Shown piece after piece: positions 54,128 to 63,652 of a DNA stretch of 64,000 bases. The position numbers and the translations under genes are program-made. Under the pieces are notes generated by a model. That model did no database searches. It worked only from the letters and a program-made list of their open reading frames with translations, and was not told the origin of the DNA. The stretch is from Romboutsia lituseburensis DSM 797. GTDB taxonomy: Bacteria > Bacillota > Clostridia > Peptostreptococcales > Peptostreptococcaceae. The stretch's first letter is position 1. The number at the start of each line of letters is the position of its first letter. The stretch spans positions 31,962-95,961 of the forward strand of contig NZ_FNGW01000010.1 in NCBI RefSeq assembly GCF_900103615.1, written 5' to 3'.

Positions 54128-54970
54128 TTATTTTATGTGTGTACCATTTTCGTCTTGAGATATTAATCCTTTTTTCATTAATACTCCAAGAGTACGTTTA
54201 AAGTTTTTCTTACTTGTATTGAAAACTGTGCTAATTTCCTCAGGTGTTGATTTATCGTTAAATCTCATAGATCCATCTGAACCTTCAAGGTAGTTCATTA
54301 TTTTTGTTTCTAAAGAATCAAGTTCTTCTTTTCTACCTGATCTAGGAGAAAGTCCAAGTTTTCCATCTTCATATATCTTTATAACAGTTAAATCTTCTAA
54401 ATTATCACCAATTTTTAGTTCACTAAAGTATTCATTGTGAAGGATAACACCAGCATATTTATTACCTACACAAATCATAGCTGAATTATTAGTTTGGAAA
54501 CCGTAAACTACACCTGAAACTTTATCAGATACATTATACTCGTGATCAGTTGTAAGGTAGCTATCTATATCTGTTGTAGCAGCAAGTCTTCCAGTTTTAT
54601 CTAGGTATATAAAGAAAGGGTATCTGCATCCTTTTTCTAAATCATATGTTTTAGACTTAAATGGAACTAAGATATCTTTTTGTAGACCAATATCTATAAA
54701 ACTACCGATTTTAGTATGAGCAACAACCTTTAAGTATGCAATTTCATTTACCTTAGCCTTTGTAGGTACAAGAGTAGCTGCTTTTCTACCTTCAGAGTCT
54801 ATGTATATAAATGCATCTACAGTATCACCTACATTGATTGTATTTTTGTTAAGTAATCTGTTGTGAAGTAGTATATCATCATTTGTATTATTTGTTTTAC
54901 CATCTAGGAAGTAACCGAAATCAGTTTTTCTTTTTACTTCTAGTTTATTGTAATCACCTATTTTTATCAA
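54128..54970 (-). CDS. cvfB: CvfB-type S1-domain RNA-binding protein
   Basis: A 280-residue protein with three S1-like domains and a C-terminal winged helix (VFNTSKKNFKRTLGVLMKKGLI), the architecture of CvfB/YitL proteins that bind RNA and influence virulence gene expression in staphylococci. Features: DILLHNRLL, VVAHTKIGSFIDIGL, GLSPRSGRKEEL. The start is taken as TTG 54970 because AAAGGAG lies nine bases before it; the ATG 54979 directly abuts that site. Monocistronic. Confidence 0.87.
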   Translation of the reverse strand: MIKIGDYNKLEVKRKTDFGYFLDGKTNNTNDDILLHNRLLNKNTINVGDTVDAFIYIDSEGRKAATLVPTKAKVNEIAYLKVVAHTKIGSFIDIGLQKDILVPFKSKTYDLEKGCRYPFFIYLDKTGRLAATTDIDSYLTTDHEYNVSDKVSGVVYGFQTNNSAMICVGNKYAGVILHNEYFSELKIGDNLEDLTVIKIYEDGKLGLSPRSGRKEELDSLETKIMNYLEGSDGSMRFNDKSTPEEISTVFNTSKKNFKRTLGVLMKKGLISQDENGTHIK

Positions 54971-55092
54971 AATTATCATCTCCTTTGTTTTATGCTTAAA
55001 TAAATTATAAAACATTATTCATAATTTAATATAATAGCATATAAATAAAAAATATAATACATAAATATTTTGTGCAAATTAGTATGAAAGTA

Positions 55093-55148
55093 TTGAAAAT
55101 TACTACAAAAATAAGTTATAATTGGTATATACCAAAAAGGTATATACC
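55093..55148 (+). promoter_or_regulatory. nagR promoter with paired operators
   Basis: TTGAAA 55093-55098, 18-base spacer, TATAAT 55117-55122. Two dyads follow: TTGGTATATACCAA (55122-55135) and GGTATATACC (55139-55148), centres 15 bases apart, over the transcription start. They resemble NagR/YvoA sites. Confidence 0.8.
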
Positions 55149-55170
55149 ATATAAAAAAGCGGTGATATAA

Positions 55171-55905
55171 ATGGAAATAGTAGATAAAAGTAGTACAACA
55201 CCTTTACATATTCAACTTAGCTCTATAATAAAAAAGATGATAGAAACTGGAGAGTTAAAAGAAGGTGATTCTATAATCCCAGAACGAGAGCTATGTAATA
55301 TGCAAAATGTAAGTCGTATGACTGTGAATAAAGCAATTGTAGGTCTAGTATCAGAAGGTTTATTATATAGAGTTCAAGGCAAAGGAACTTTTGTTGCAAA
55401 GAACAAAAGAAAATACCAATTCAGAAGTGTAAAAGGATTTACAGATGTAATGAAAGAAAAAGGTATAAATATAAGAACTGATATATTATCTTTTGAAATG
55501 GAAGTACCGAGTGAATTAATAAAGAAAAAATTAAATATAGATAATGAAGAAACAAATGTTTATAAGGTTATAAGACTAAGGTATATGGATGGAGAACCTT
55601 TTGGATTAGAAACAGTATACTTGTCAGAAGATACATGCAAAGGTTTTACTAAAAAAATGATAGATAATAATTCACTTTATAAAATGTTAAGTGAAAATTA
55701 TAATTACAAAATACAAAAAGCAGAGCAAACCATGGAACCGATAATGCTGTCAGAAGAAGAGTGCAATATATTGGATGCAGAAGATGGAACTTTAGCACTT
55801 AAAATACAAAGAAACTCATACAATGCAGATAATCAGCCTATAGAATATACAATCTCAATATTTAGAAGTGATAAATATCAGTATGAATTAATACTAAGTG
55901 AATAG
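55171..55905 (+). CDS. nagR: GntR/HutC family regulator, probable NagR
   Basis: A 244-residue repressor: winged helix (residues 5-72; IIPERELCNMQNVSRMTVNKAIV) and UTRA domain (from about residue 93; SVKGFTDVMKEKGINI). It heads nagA and nagB, so glucosamine-6-phosphate or N-acetylglucosamine-6-phosphate is the likely inducer, as for YvoA of Bacillus. Paired palindromes upstream suggest autoregulation of the whole operon. RBS weak (CGGTGA). nagA starts 12 bases after its stop. Confidence 0.9.
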   Translation: MEIVDKSSTTPLHIQLSSIIKKMIETGELKEGDSIIPERELCNMQNVSRMTVNKAIVGLVSEGLLYRVQGKGTFVAKNKRKYQFRSVKGFTDVMKEKGINIRTDILSFEMEVPSELIKKKLNIDNEETNVYKVIRLRYMDGEPFGLETVYLSEDTCKGFTKKMIDNNSLYKMLSENYNYKIQKAEQTMEPIMLSEEECNILDAEDGTLALKIQRNSYNADNQPIEYTISIFRSDKYQYELILSE

Positions 55906-55917
55906 GATGTGGTATAT

Positions 55918-57048
55918 ATGAAATGTATAATAAATGGAAAAATAGTTTTAGAAAATCAAATTTTAGAAAATAAGGTTTTAGTTTTCGATGAAACAATACT
56001 AGATATAACGGATAAAGTACCACAAGAATGCCAAGTAATTGACGCAAAAGGAAATTATGTCTGCCCAGGATTAATAGATATACACATACATGGGAATATG
56101 GGAAGAGATGTAATGAATGGAGATGAAGAATCAATATTTACAATTTCTAAATCAATATCTAGACATGGAGTAACATCTTTTTTACCGACAACTATGACTA
56201 TGGATGAAGAATCTATAAAAAAAGCACTAGACACTATAAAATATTTGATGAATAAAGATATAGAAGGGGCAAGAGTTTTAGGAGCTCATTTAGAAGGACC
56301 ATTTATAAATGTAGATTATAAAGGAGCGCAAAATCCTAAATTTATAGTTTCTCCTAGCTACAATCTTATAGAAGAATACAAAGATGTAATTAAAGTTATA
56401 ACGTATGCTCCAGAAACAGATTCTAATTTTGAATTTACAAAAAAAATTAGAAGAAATACAAATATAGTTTTATCTATTGGGCATAGTAGAGCTAAGTTTG
56501 AAGAGGCAAAAGGAGCTATTAACTTAGGCGCTAATAATATAACTCATATGTTTAATGGTATGAGTGGATTAAACCATAGAGATCCAGGTGTTGTTGGTGC
56601 AGCATTAACTACAGATGTATTTTGTGAAGTTATAGCAGATGAGATACACATATTAAAAGATTTATTCAAATTTATATTGAAGAATAAAGGTGAGGATAAA
56701 ATTATTTTAATAACGGATTCAATTGAGGCTGGAGGTTTAGAACCAGGAGAATATTCTTTAGGTGGTCAAAAAGTTATAGTAAAAGATAATCAAGCAAGGC
56801 TAGAAAGTGGAAGTTTAGCAGGAAGTGTAATGCCATTAAATAAAATGGTATATAATTTTATGAATAACACAGACTTAGATATAAGAAGAGTTATAAAATT
56901 AGCATCTATAAATCCTGCAAAATCTCTAAATATAGATGATAAAAAAGGAAGTTTAGAAATAGGTAAAGACGCAGATATTGCAATATTTGATAAGGATATA
57001 AATTGTTATATGACAATAAGTGATGGAAAAGTAATCTATAAAAAATAA
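55918..57048 (+). CDS. nagA: N-acetylglucosamine-6-phosphate deacetylase
   Basis: A 376-residue amidohydrolase that removes acetate from GlcNAc-6-P. HIHGNMGRDVMNG near residue 58, HLEGPFIN near residue 125 (metal Glu), ITHMFNGMSGLNHRDPG near residue 208 and ITDSIEAGG near residue 265 (catalytic Asp) are intact. ATG 55918 is chosen for AGGATGTGG upstream; the GTG at 55909 lies within that site. Middle gene of the nag operon. Confidence 0.95.
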   Translation: MKCIINGKIVLENQILENKVLVFDETILDITDKVPQECQVIDAKGNYVCPGLIDIHIHGNMGRDVMNGDEESIFTISKSISRHGVTSFLPTTMTMDEESIKKALDTIKYLMNKDIEGARVLGAHLEGPFINVDYKGAQNPKFIVSPSYNLIEEYKDVIKVITYAPETDSNFEFTKKIRRNTNIVLSIGHSRAKFEEAKGAINLGANNITHMFNGMSGLNHRDPGVVGAALTTDVFCEVIADEIHILKDLFKFILKNKGEDKIILITDSIEAGGLEPGEYSLGGQKVIVKDNQARLESGSLAGSVMPLNKMVYNFMNNTDLDIRRVIKLASINPAKSLNIDDKKGSLEIGKDADIAIFDKDINCYMTISDGKVIYKK

Positions 57049-57067
57049 TCTACGGGGGTCAACAAAA

Positions 57068-57817
57068 ATGAGAATATTAGTTTGTAAAAATTATGATGAG
57101 ATGAGCAAAAAAGCAGCTCAGATGATATTAAGTCAAGTTACATTAAAGCCAAATTCAGTATTAGGTTTAGCGACAGGAAGTACTCCTATAGGCATGTATA
57201 AAGAATTAGTAAAAATGTATAATGAGAAGCTGATTGATTTTTCAGAAGTAAGTACATTTAATTTAGATGAATATTATAATTTACCTAAAACAAGTGATCA
57301 AAGTTATGATTATTTTATGAGGGTAAATCTATTTAATCATATAAATGTAAAAAATGAAAATATACACATACCAAATGGAATGGCTTCAAACGTAGAGTTA
57401 GAATGTGAAACATACGATAAGCAAATAAAGGAATCTGGTGGTGTAGATATACAAGTACTAGGAATAGGGCACAATGCACATATTGGATTCAATGAGCCTA
57501 CTATAAATTTTGAAAGAGGAACTCATCTAGTGGACTTAAAAGAGAGTACGATAGAGGCTAATGCAAGATTTTTTGAAAAAATAGAAGATGTACCTAAAAA
57601 GGCTATAACTATGGGTACAGGTTCAATATTTAAAGCTAGAAAAATAATGTTACTAGCATGTGGAGACAGTAAAGCAGATGCTATATATAATACTGTTTAT
57701 GGAAAAGTAATACCAGAAGTTCCAGCATCTATATTACAATTCCACAATGATATAGTACTTATACTAGATGAAGCAGCTGCAAGTAAATTAAATCCTGAAG
57801 ATTATAAATTAGTTTAA
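57068..57817 (+). CDS. nagB: Glucosamine-6-phosphate deaminase
   Basis: A 249-residue isomerase/deaminase that turns glucosamine-6-P into fructose-6-P and ammonia. GLATGSTPIGMYKELV near residue 34, FNLDEYYNL near residue 64 (catalytic Asp), GIGHNAHIGFNEP near residue 132 with the ring-opening His. The length fits the short Firmicute form without the allosteric tail of E. coli. RBS GGGGG, 19 bases after nagA. A strong terminator follows. Confidence 0.96.
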   Translation: MRILVCKNYDEMSKKAAQMILSQVTLKPNSVLGLATGSTPIGMYKELVKMYNEKLIDFSEVSTFNLDEYYNLPKTSDQSYDYFMRVNLFNHINVKNENIHIPNGMASNVELECETYDKQIKESGGVDIQVLGIGHNAHIGFNEPTINFERGTHLVDLKESTIEANARFFEKIEDVPKKAITMGTGSIFKARKIMLLACGDSKADAIYNTVYGKVIPEVPASILQFHNDIVLILDEAAASKLNPEDYKLV

Positions 57818-57826
57818 TTAAAATAC

Positions 57827-57874
57827 AAAAGAGCATTTTATAGGGTTTATATATACCTATAATGCTCTTTTTAT
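57827..57874 (+). terminator. Rho-independent terminator after the nag operon
   Basis: Arms AAAAGAGCATTTTATAGG / CCTATAATGCTCTTTT with one mismatch, T-rich tail. Confidence 0.85.
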
Positions 57875-58299
57875 ATTTGTAAAAAATATAAATAAATATA
57901 AAAATAAGCAAAAACCAATATATTAATGAAAAAATGTAAACTATAAGTTATATCTAAAAAAAATTAATATATTTTAAGGTGAACTAGAATTTATTATTAA
58001 GTAAAAAAAGCAAGCAATCACAAATAAATATTGCGAAATTTATTAAATCTAAAAAAAACATAAATATTTATATAAGTTAGAGATACTAAACTTTATGAAT
58101 ATTAATATAAACACTCTTTATAGAATAAATGAGACAAAGTGTTTAAAATGCTAGATTTCTCTGTTTTAGTAAAAAATAAAAAAATATTCAAAAACTATTG
58201 AATTATAACATAAACTTTTATATAATAAGTTTTGTTGTTTAGATATTTTAAACATTAGGTTTAGTTATAATAACAAAATAAAAATTAGGAGGTGGAAGT
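57875..58299 (+). other. Long AT-rich intergenic region upstream of the pot operon
   Basis: About 425 bases of very low G+C with no ORF of note. A seven-base inverted repeat AAACACT / AGTGTTT (58109-58115, 58138-58144) is the only dyad I trust slightly. The pot promoter must lie here, but I cannot place it with confidence. Confidence 0.35.
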
Positions 58300-58839
58300 A
58301 TGGATATCGGTGAAAAAATAAAACGAATGAGAATCGAAAAACAACTGACCCAGGAAGAGTTAGCTAATAGATGTGAACTTTCAAAGGGGTTTATATCTCA
58401 ATTAGAAAATAACTTAACATCACCATCCATTGCTACCCTTATAGATATACTTGAAATATTAGGTACAAATTTAAGGGAATTTTTTAATGAAATAGATGAT
58501 GAAAGAATCTGTTTTACAAAAGATGATATGTTTGAAACAGAGGATGAAGAATTAAAGTATACATTTAAATGGCTGATACCAAACTCACAAAAGAATGAAA
58601 TGGAGCCTGTAATAATAACTTTATATCCAGGTGGGCAATATAAAGAGGAAAAACCCCATGAAGGTGAAGAGTTCGGCTATGTACTTGCAGGTGCAGTATA
58701 TGTTCATATAGGTGATAAAAAGAGTAAGGTAAGAAAAGGCGAAAGTTTTTACTTTAAACCAAGAGCAAATCACTATATATCTAATGCAGGAAAAACAACT
58801 GCAAAAGTGATTTGGGTAAGTACTCCGCCGTCATTCTAG
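58300..58839 (+). CDS. XRE-cupin regulator of polyamine genes
   Basis: A 179-residue regulator: XRE helix-turn-helix (residues 1-60; [23 protein letters not shown]) followed by a cupin_2 domain (about 105-175; [30 protein letters not shown]). Members next to pot or puu genes respond to polyamines. First gene of the operon; potA follows at 19 bases from its stop. RBS AGGAGGTGG is very strong. Confidence 0.92.
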   Translation: MDIGEKIKRMRIEKQLTQEELANRCELSKGFISQLENNLTSPSIATLIDILEILGTNLREFFNEIDDERICFTKDDMFETEDEELKYTFKWLIPNSQKNEMEPVIITLYPGGQYKEEKPHEGEEFGYVLAGAVYVHIGDKKSKVRKGESFYFKPRANHYISNAGKTTAKVIWVSTPPSF

Positions 58840-58858
58840 AAAAGAGGTGTTAATAAAA

Positions 58859-59902
58859 TTGGAAGAAAACATAATAGAATTAAGAAATTTATGCAAACAA
58901 TATGATGATTTAAAAGTATTAGATAATTTATCTTTAGATATAAAGAAAAATGAATTTTTAACATTACTAGGACCAAGTGGTTGTGGAAAGACAACAACTT
59001 TAAAAATTATAGCAGGATTTGAATATGCAGATGAAGGAAAAGTTTTATTTGAAGGTAAAGATATAAATGAGATACCACCATATCAAAGACCAGTAAATAC
59101 AGTATTCCAAAAATATGCTTTATTTCCACATATGAATGTATATGAGAATATAGCATTTGGATTAAAAATAAAAAAAATGCCTAAGGATCAAATAGATAAA
59201 AAGGTCAGAGAAATGTTAAAACTAGTGGCATTAGAAGGTAAAGAAAATAGAAAAGTTGATTCATTAAGTGGTGGGCAGCAGCAAAGAATTGCTATAGCAA
59301 GAGCACTAGTAAATGAACCTAAGGTACTTTTACTTGACGAACCTTTAGGAGCGTTAGACTTAAAGCTAAGACAAGAAATGCAAATAGAATTAAAAAGAAT
59401 GCAACAAAAACTAGGAATAACTTTCATATTTGTAACACATGACCAAGAAGAAGCTCTTAGTATGTCAGATACTATAATAGTAATGAATAAAGGTCAGATA
59501 CAACAAATGGGTACACCAGAAGATATATATAATGAACCTAAAAACTCTTTTGTAGCAAGATTTATAGGTGAAAGTAATATATTTGATGGAATAATGTTAG
59601 ATGACTACAAGGTTGAGTTTTGTAATAAAACTTTTGATTGTGTAGATAAAGGCTTCAATAAAAATGAAAATATAGAGGTTGTAATCAGGCCTGAAGATAT
59701 AAAAATGGTTAAACCAGAAGATGGAATGTTAAAGGGAAAAGTTACATCTACCGTATTCAAGGGAGTTCACTATGAAATAGAACTTGAAGAAAATGATAGA
59801 AAGTGGATACTTCACAATACTAAAACCGCTGAAGTTGGATCAGAACTAGGTATGGATATATATCCAGAAGATATCCATATAATGAGAAAAGAGAGTAATT
59901 AA
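58859..59902 (+). CDS. potA: Spermidine/putrescine ABC transporter ATPase
   Basis: A 347-residue ATPase. Walker [10 protein letters not shown] near residue 36, Q-loop [10 protein letters not shown] near residue 78, signature LSGGQQQR near residue 133, Walker B LLLDEP, and a TOBE-type C-terminal domain (from about residue 240; [22 protein letters not shown]). The start is taken as TTG 58859 for AGAGGTG nine bases before; GTG 58847 lies inside that site. One base separates it from potB. Confidence 0.94.
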   Translation: MEENIIELRNLCKQYDDLKVLDNLSLDIKKNEFLTLLGPSGCGKTTTLKIIAGFEYADEGKVLFEGKDINEIPPYQRPVNTVFQKYALFPHMNVYENIAFGLKIKKMPKDQIDKKVREMLKLVALEGKENRKVDSLSGGQQQRIAIARALVNEPKVLLLDEPLGALDLKLRQEMQIELKRMQQKLGITFIFVTHDQEEALSMSDTIIVMNKGQIQQMGTPEDIYNEPKNSFVARFIGESNIFDGIMLDDYKVEFCNKTFDCVDKGFNKNENIEVVIRPEDIKMVKPEDGMLKGKVTSTVFKGVHYEIELEENDRKWILHNTKTAEVGSELGMDIYPEDIHIMRKESN

Positions 59903-59903
59903 A

Positions 59904-60740
59904 ATGAAGAAGAAATCTTTTTTAGCATATCCATATGTAATATGGAGTGCAATATTTATTGTAATCCCTTTAATACTAGTAGTATTTTTTAGTTTTTCAC
60001 AAGAAACAGATAATGGATATATTTTTTCACTACAAAACTATAAGGAATTAATGGACCCGATATATTTTAAAGTATTTTTTAGATCAATAATGTTAGCGGG
60101 AATATCAACTTTAATATGTCTTGTGGTAGGATATCCTGTAGCCTACATAATATCAAAAGCTCATGTAAGTAAAAGAGGAACTTTAATATTATTATTTATC
60201 CTTCCTATGTGGATGAACTTCTTACTAAGAACATATGCGTGGGTAGCGATACTTGGTAAAAATGGACTTATAAATTCGTTCCTTGGATTCCTTGGAATAG
60301 AACCAGTTGGCATACTATATACTAATTTTGCTATATTACTAGGAATGGTTTATAACTTCTTACCATTTATGGTTTTACCAATATATACGTCTTTATCTAA
60401 AATGGATAATGATTTAGTAAATGCAGCTAGAGACTTAGGTGCAAATGGTTTACAAGTATTTACTAAAGTTATATTCCCACTTAGTTTACCAGGTGTAGTA
60501 TCAGGAATAACAATGGTGTTTATGCCAGCTGTTACGACTTTTGCTATATCAAGACTATTAGGTGGAGGTAAGTTTATGTTACTTGGAGACTTAATAGAAC
60601 AACAATTTACAGTAGTTGGAGATTGGAACTTCGGATCTGCTGTTTCCATATTTATGATGATAGTAATCCTAATATCAATGGCTGTAATGGCTAAGTTTGA
60701 AGATGAATCTGACAAGGAAGGCGGTGGGTTATTATTTTAA
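59904..60740 (+). CDS. potB: Spermidine/putrescine ABC permease PotB
   Basis: A 278-residue permease with six helices. N-terminal LAYPYVIWSAIFIVIPLILV, EAA-type loop LVNAARDLGANGLQVFTKVIFPLSLPG near residue 173. The gene starts one base after the potA stop. Its last codons (KEGGGLLF) supply the ribosome site for potC. Confidence 0.93.
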   Translation: MKKKSFLAYPYVIWSAIFIVIPLILVVFFSFSQETDNGYIFSLQNYKELMDPIYFKVFFRSIMLAGISTLICLVVGYPVAYIISKAHVSKRGTLILLFILPMWMNFLLRTYAWVAILGKNGLINSFLGFLGIEPVGILYTNFAILLGMVYNFLPFMVLPIYTSLSKMDNDLVNAARDLGANGLQVFTKVIFPLSLPGVVSGITMVFMPAVTTFAISRLLGGGKFMLLGDLIEQQFTVVGDWNFGSAVSIFMMIVILISMAVMAKFEDESDKEGGGLLF

Positions 60741-61519
60741 GGTTAAAGAAAGCAGTATCTAACATATATTTATTTTTAGTGTTTATCTTTTTATATGCAC
60801 CAATATTTGCATTAGTAGTATTCTCTTTCAATGATTCTAAATCAATGGCTCGCTGGGGAGGATTCACTTTTAAATGGTATGAAAGATTAATTCATAATGA
60901 AAGTATAATGAGTGCTTTATACTATACTTTAATAGTAGCATTCCTTTCATCTATAATAGCAACAATGATAGGTACGATAAGCGCGATAGGTATACACAAA
61001 ATGAGACCTAAAGGAAGAAAGTTAATGCTAAATATAAACTATCTTCCAGTATTAAATCCGGATATAGTTACTGCAGTAGCATTAATGAGTTTATTTGCTT
61101 TTATAAACATAGAATTTGGATTTACTACAATGCTTTTATCACACATAATGTTTAATATACCGTATGTGATTTTATCAGTTTTACCAAAAATAAAGAGTTT
61201 ACCTCAAAATATAGAGGAAGCAGCAATGGATTTAGGTGCAACGCCAATGTATGCACTTAGAAAGGTAATTTTACCTCAAATAAAACCAGGTATAATATCT
61301 GGGTTTCTGATTGCATTTACTATGTCAGTAGATGACTTTATAATAAGTTTCTTTAACACAGGAAATGGGGTTAGTAACCTTTCAATAGAAATATATGGTA
61401 TGGCTAGAAGAGGTATAAAGCCTGAAATAAATGCTTTATCAACAATAATGTTTGTAGTAGTTTTAGGATTACTTTTACTATCTAACAAGAAGCAATCTAT
61501 AGTAAGGAGTGGTGAATAA
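60734..61519 (+). CDS. potC: Spermidine/putrescine ABC permease PotC, non-canonical start
   Basis: A permease of about 261 residues with six helices; EAA-type loop NIEEAAMDLGATPMYALRKVILPQIKPG. The first ordinary start in frame is GTG 60779, but it has no ribosome site and cuts TM1 and its basic lead. The frame stays open upstream through RLKKAVSNIYLFLVF, the usual PotC beginning, with AAGGCGGTGG (60717-60726) properly placed for an ATT at 60734 (or 60731). I therefore annotate an ATT start; the alternative is 60779. It overlaps potB by seven bases and potD by one. Confidence 0.85.
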   Translation: MLRLKKAVSNIYLFLVFIFLYAPIFALVVFSFNDSKSMARWGGFTFKWYERLIHNESIMSALYYTLIVAFLSSIIATMIGTISAIGIHKMRPKGRKLMLNINYLPVLNPDIVTAVALMSLFAFINIEFGFTTMLLSHIMFNIPYVILSVLPKIKSLPQNIEEAAMDLGATPMYALRKVILPQIKPGIISGFLIAFTMSVDDFIISFFNTGNGVSNLSIEIYGMARRGIKPEINALSTIMFVVVLGLLLLSNKKQSIVRSGE

Positions 61520-62571
61520 TGAGTAGAATGAAAAAAGTTATATCACTAATGACTATAGGTGTTCTTACATTGAGTTTAACAACCGGATGTAAAAAATCTA
61601 CAGACTCTAGAAAAGTACTTAATGTGTATAATGTCGGAGATTATATAGATGAAGAACTTATTAGTAAATTTGAAAAAGAAACTGGTATAGATGTCCTTTA
61701 TGAAACTTATGATACTAACGAGATGATGTATCAAAAGGTTAAAAGTGGTAGCACGAATTATGATTTAGTATTCCCATCAGACTATATGGTTGAAAAAATG
61801 AAGAGTGAGAACTTAATTCAAAAAATAGATTTCAATAATATACCAAATATAAAGTATATAGATAAGTCATTTTTAAATCCTATATATGATGAAACTAATG
61901 AGTATAGTGTACCTTATATGTGGGGAACATTCGGGATACTATATAATAAAAAAATGATAAAAGAACCTGTAGATAGTTGGGATATATTATGGAATCCTAA
62001 ATATAAGGGTAATATAATGATGTTTGACTCAGTTAGAGATACTATGGCTATAGGTCTTAAAAAGTTAGGATACAGCATAAACACAACAAATCCTAAAGAG
62101 ATAAATGAAGCTAAAGAAGTTCTAATGAAACAAAAAGATTTAGTTATGGCTTATGTAAATGATGAAGGAAAAGATAGATTATTAGGTGAAGAAGTTGCTA
62201 TGGGTATAATATATTCAGGTGATGCAGTAACGTTAATGGATCAAAATCCCAATTTAGACTATGCTATACCTAAAGAAGGTACTAATAAATGGGTAGATGC
62301 AATGTGTATTCCTAAAACGGCTCAAAATAAAAAAGAATCTGAAATGTTCATAAACTTTTTATTAGATCCAGAAAATGCGAAGGTTAATGCAGAATATATA
62401 GGATACTCTATTCCAAATACAGGAGCATTAAAGTTATTAGATAAAGAAATTACTTCAAACCCTGTTGCTTACCCATCTAAGGAGCTATTAGATAAGTGCG
62501 AAACATTCGTAGATTTAGGTAGTGATATAAAGGTATATGATAGAGCTTGGATAGAGTTAAAATCTAAGTAA
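61519..62571 (+). CDS. potD: Spermidine/putrescine-binding lipoprotein PotD
   Basis: A 350-residue lipoprotein with signal peptide MSRMKKVISLMTIGVLTLSL and lipobox TTGC (Cys 24). The mature part is a polyamine-binding fold: LNVYNVGDYIDEELISKFE, YDLVFPSDYMVEKM, VPYMWGTFGILYNK. Its ATG shares a base with the potC stop (TAATG), so translation is coupled. Last gene of the pot operon. Confidence 0.95.
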   Translation: MSRMKKVISLMTIGVLTLSLTTGCKKSTDSRKVLNVYNVGDYIDEELISKFEKETGIDVLYETYDTNEMMYQKVKSGSTNYDLVFPSDYMVEKMKSENLIQKIDFNNIPNIKYIDKSFLNPIYDETNEYSVPYMWGTFGILYNKKMIKEPVDSWDILWNPKYKGNIMMFDSVRDTMAIGLKKLGYSINTTNPKEINEAKEVLMKQKDLVMAYVNDEGKDRLLGEEVAMGIIYSGDAVTLMDQNPNLDYAIPKEGTNKWVDAMCIPKTAQNKKESEMFINFLLDPENAKVNAEYIGYSIPNTGALKLLDKEITSNPVAYPSKELLDKCETFVDLGSDIKVYDRAWIELKSK

Positions 62572-62583
62572 ATTTAATATATA

Positions 62584-62616
62584 ATATAAAAAGAGTAGAT
62601 TTTTTTCTACTCTTTT
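62584..62616 (+). terminator. Rho-independent terminator after the pot operon
   Basis: Arms ATAAAAAGAGTAGA / TCTACTCTTTTTAT, T-rich. Confidence 0.87.
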
Positions 62617-62648
62617 TATATTATATAATAATAAATTAGTTTGTATTG

Positions 62649-62690
62649 AAAGTCTTCTCAAATAATAAAATATAGAAGACTTTTTTTATT
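62649..62690 (+). terminator. Second terminator-like hairpin
   Basis: Arms AAAGTCTTCT / AGAAGACTTT and seven T; a backup for the pot operon, ahead of the GH73 gene. Confidence 0.72.
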
Positions 62691-62735
62691 TTCTCGATAA
62701 TATAATTAAGATAGTTTAAAGATTAGGAGGCACGA

Positions 62736-63401
62736 ATGGGAAAAAAAAGAATAAAGCACTTAGGAAAAAATAAAAAAATAATAAATAAGTTAAAGTTATA
62801 TAGCAAAAAAATAGGTATCACTGCATGTGTATTATTAAGTATAGTGGCACTATTTTTAATTACAAAAGATTTAGAGACAAAAGAATTAGAGGAGAAAAAA
62901 GAAATAGAATTGGCATTAGATAAAGATAAAACAAGTTTTATAAAAAGTATTGAAAAAGGCGCTAGGAAAAGTTATAAAAAATACGGCATATATCCATCCG
63001 TAACTATAGCCCAAGCGATACTAGAATCTGGATGGGGTCAATCAAAGCTATCCACAGAAAGTAATAATATATTTGGAATTAAAGCAGATATAAGTTGGAA
63101 TGGAGATTATGTAGAAGTAATAACATCCGAAAATTATGATGATACAATAACTGCAAAATTTAGAAAGTATGAAGATATAAACAAATCAATAGAGGATCAT
63201 GCTAAATTTTTAGTTGAGAACCCCAGATATGAAGAATGTGGAGTTTTTAAAGCTAAAAATTATAAAGATCAAGCTCAAGCATTAGAAGATGCAGGTTACA
63301 GCACCAAACAAAATCAAAATGGCGAATTTATATACGCCGATATGTTAATAGATATAATAGAGAGATATGGTCTTCATAAAATAGATAATGCATATAGATA
63401 A
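62736..63401 (+). CDS. Membrane-anchored GH73 glucosaminidase
   Basis: A 221-residue cell-wall hydrolase. A basic N-terminus (KKRIKHLGKNKKI) and one hydrophobic helix (IGITACVLLSIVALFLIT, residues about 28-46) anchor it with the catalytic domain outside. The GH73 domain spans about residues 65-215: TIAQAILESGWGQSKLS with the catalytic Glu, NNIFGIKA, YSTKQNQNGEFIYADML. It cuts the beta-1,4 bond after GlcNAc in peptidoglycan. It has no wall-binding repeats. RBS AGGAGG. Confidence 0.92.
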   Translation: MGKKRIKHLGKNKKIINKLKLYSKKIGITACVLLSIVALFLITKDLETKELEEKKEIELALDKDKTSFIKSIEKGARKSYKKYGIYPSVTIAQAILESGWGQSKLSTESNNIFGIKADISWNGDYVEVITSENYDDTITAKFRKYEDINKSIEDHAKFLVENPRYEECGVFKAKNYKDQAQALEDAGYSTKQNQNGEFIYADMLIDIIERYGLHKIDNAYR

Positions 63402-63476
63402 AAAGTCATTTATATAGACCGTAAAGTATATTTGAAGCTAAAATTTAATAAATTTTAAAAAATTTAGATAAAAATA

Positions 63477-63508
63477 TTGACCTATTATAATAAAAATGTT
63501 AGTATAAT
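63477..63508 (+). promoter_or_regulatory. rRNA operon promoter region
   Basis: TTGACC 63477-63482 and TATAAT 63503-63508 (20-base spacing, wide); another TATAAT lies at 63486-63491. A small hairpin TGCTC-AATAA-GAGCA (63513-63527) and the leader motif CTTTGAAAATTAAACAG (63537-63553) follow. Confidence 0.5.
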
Positions 63509-63652
63509 AAATGTGCTCAATAAGAGCAAGTAAGAACTTTGAAAATTAAACAGTAGGTTAATTTATAGAAACAAACATAATTCTTTATAGAATTAAACAC
63601 AAACAACCAAGCCAGATATTCAGATAATGATTAGCTGAGCAATGGACAACTT

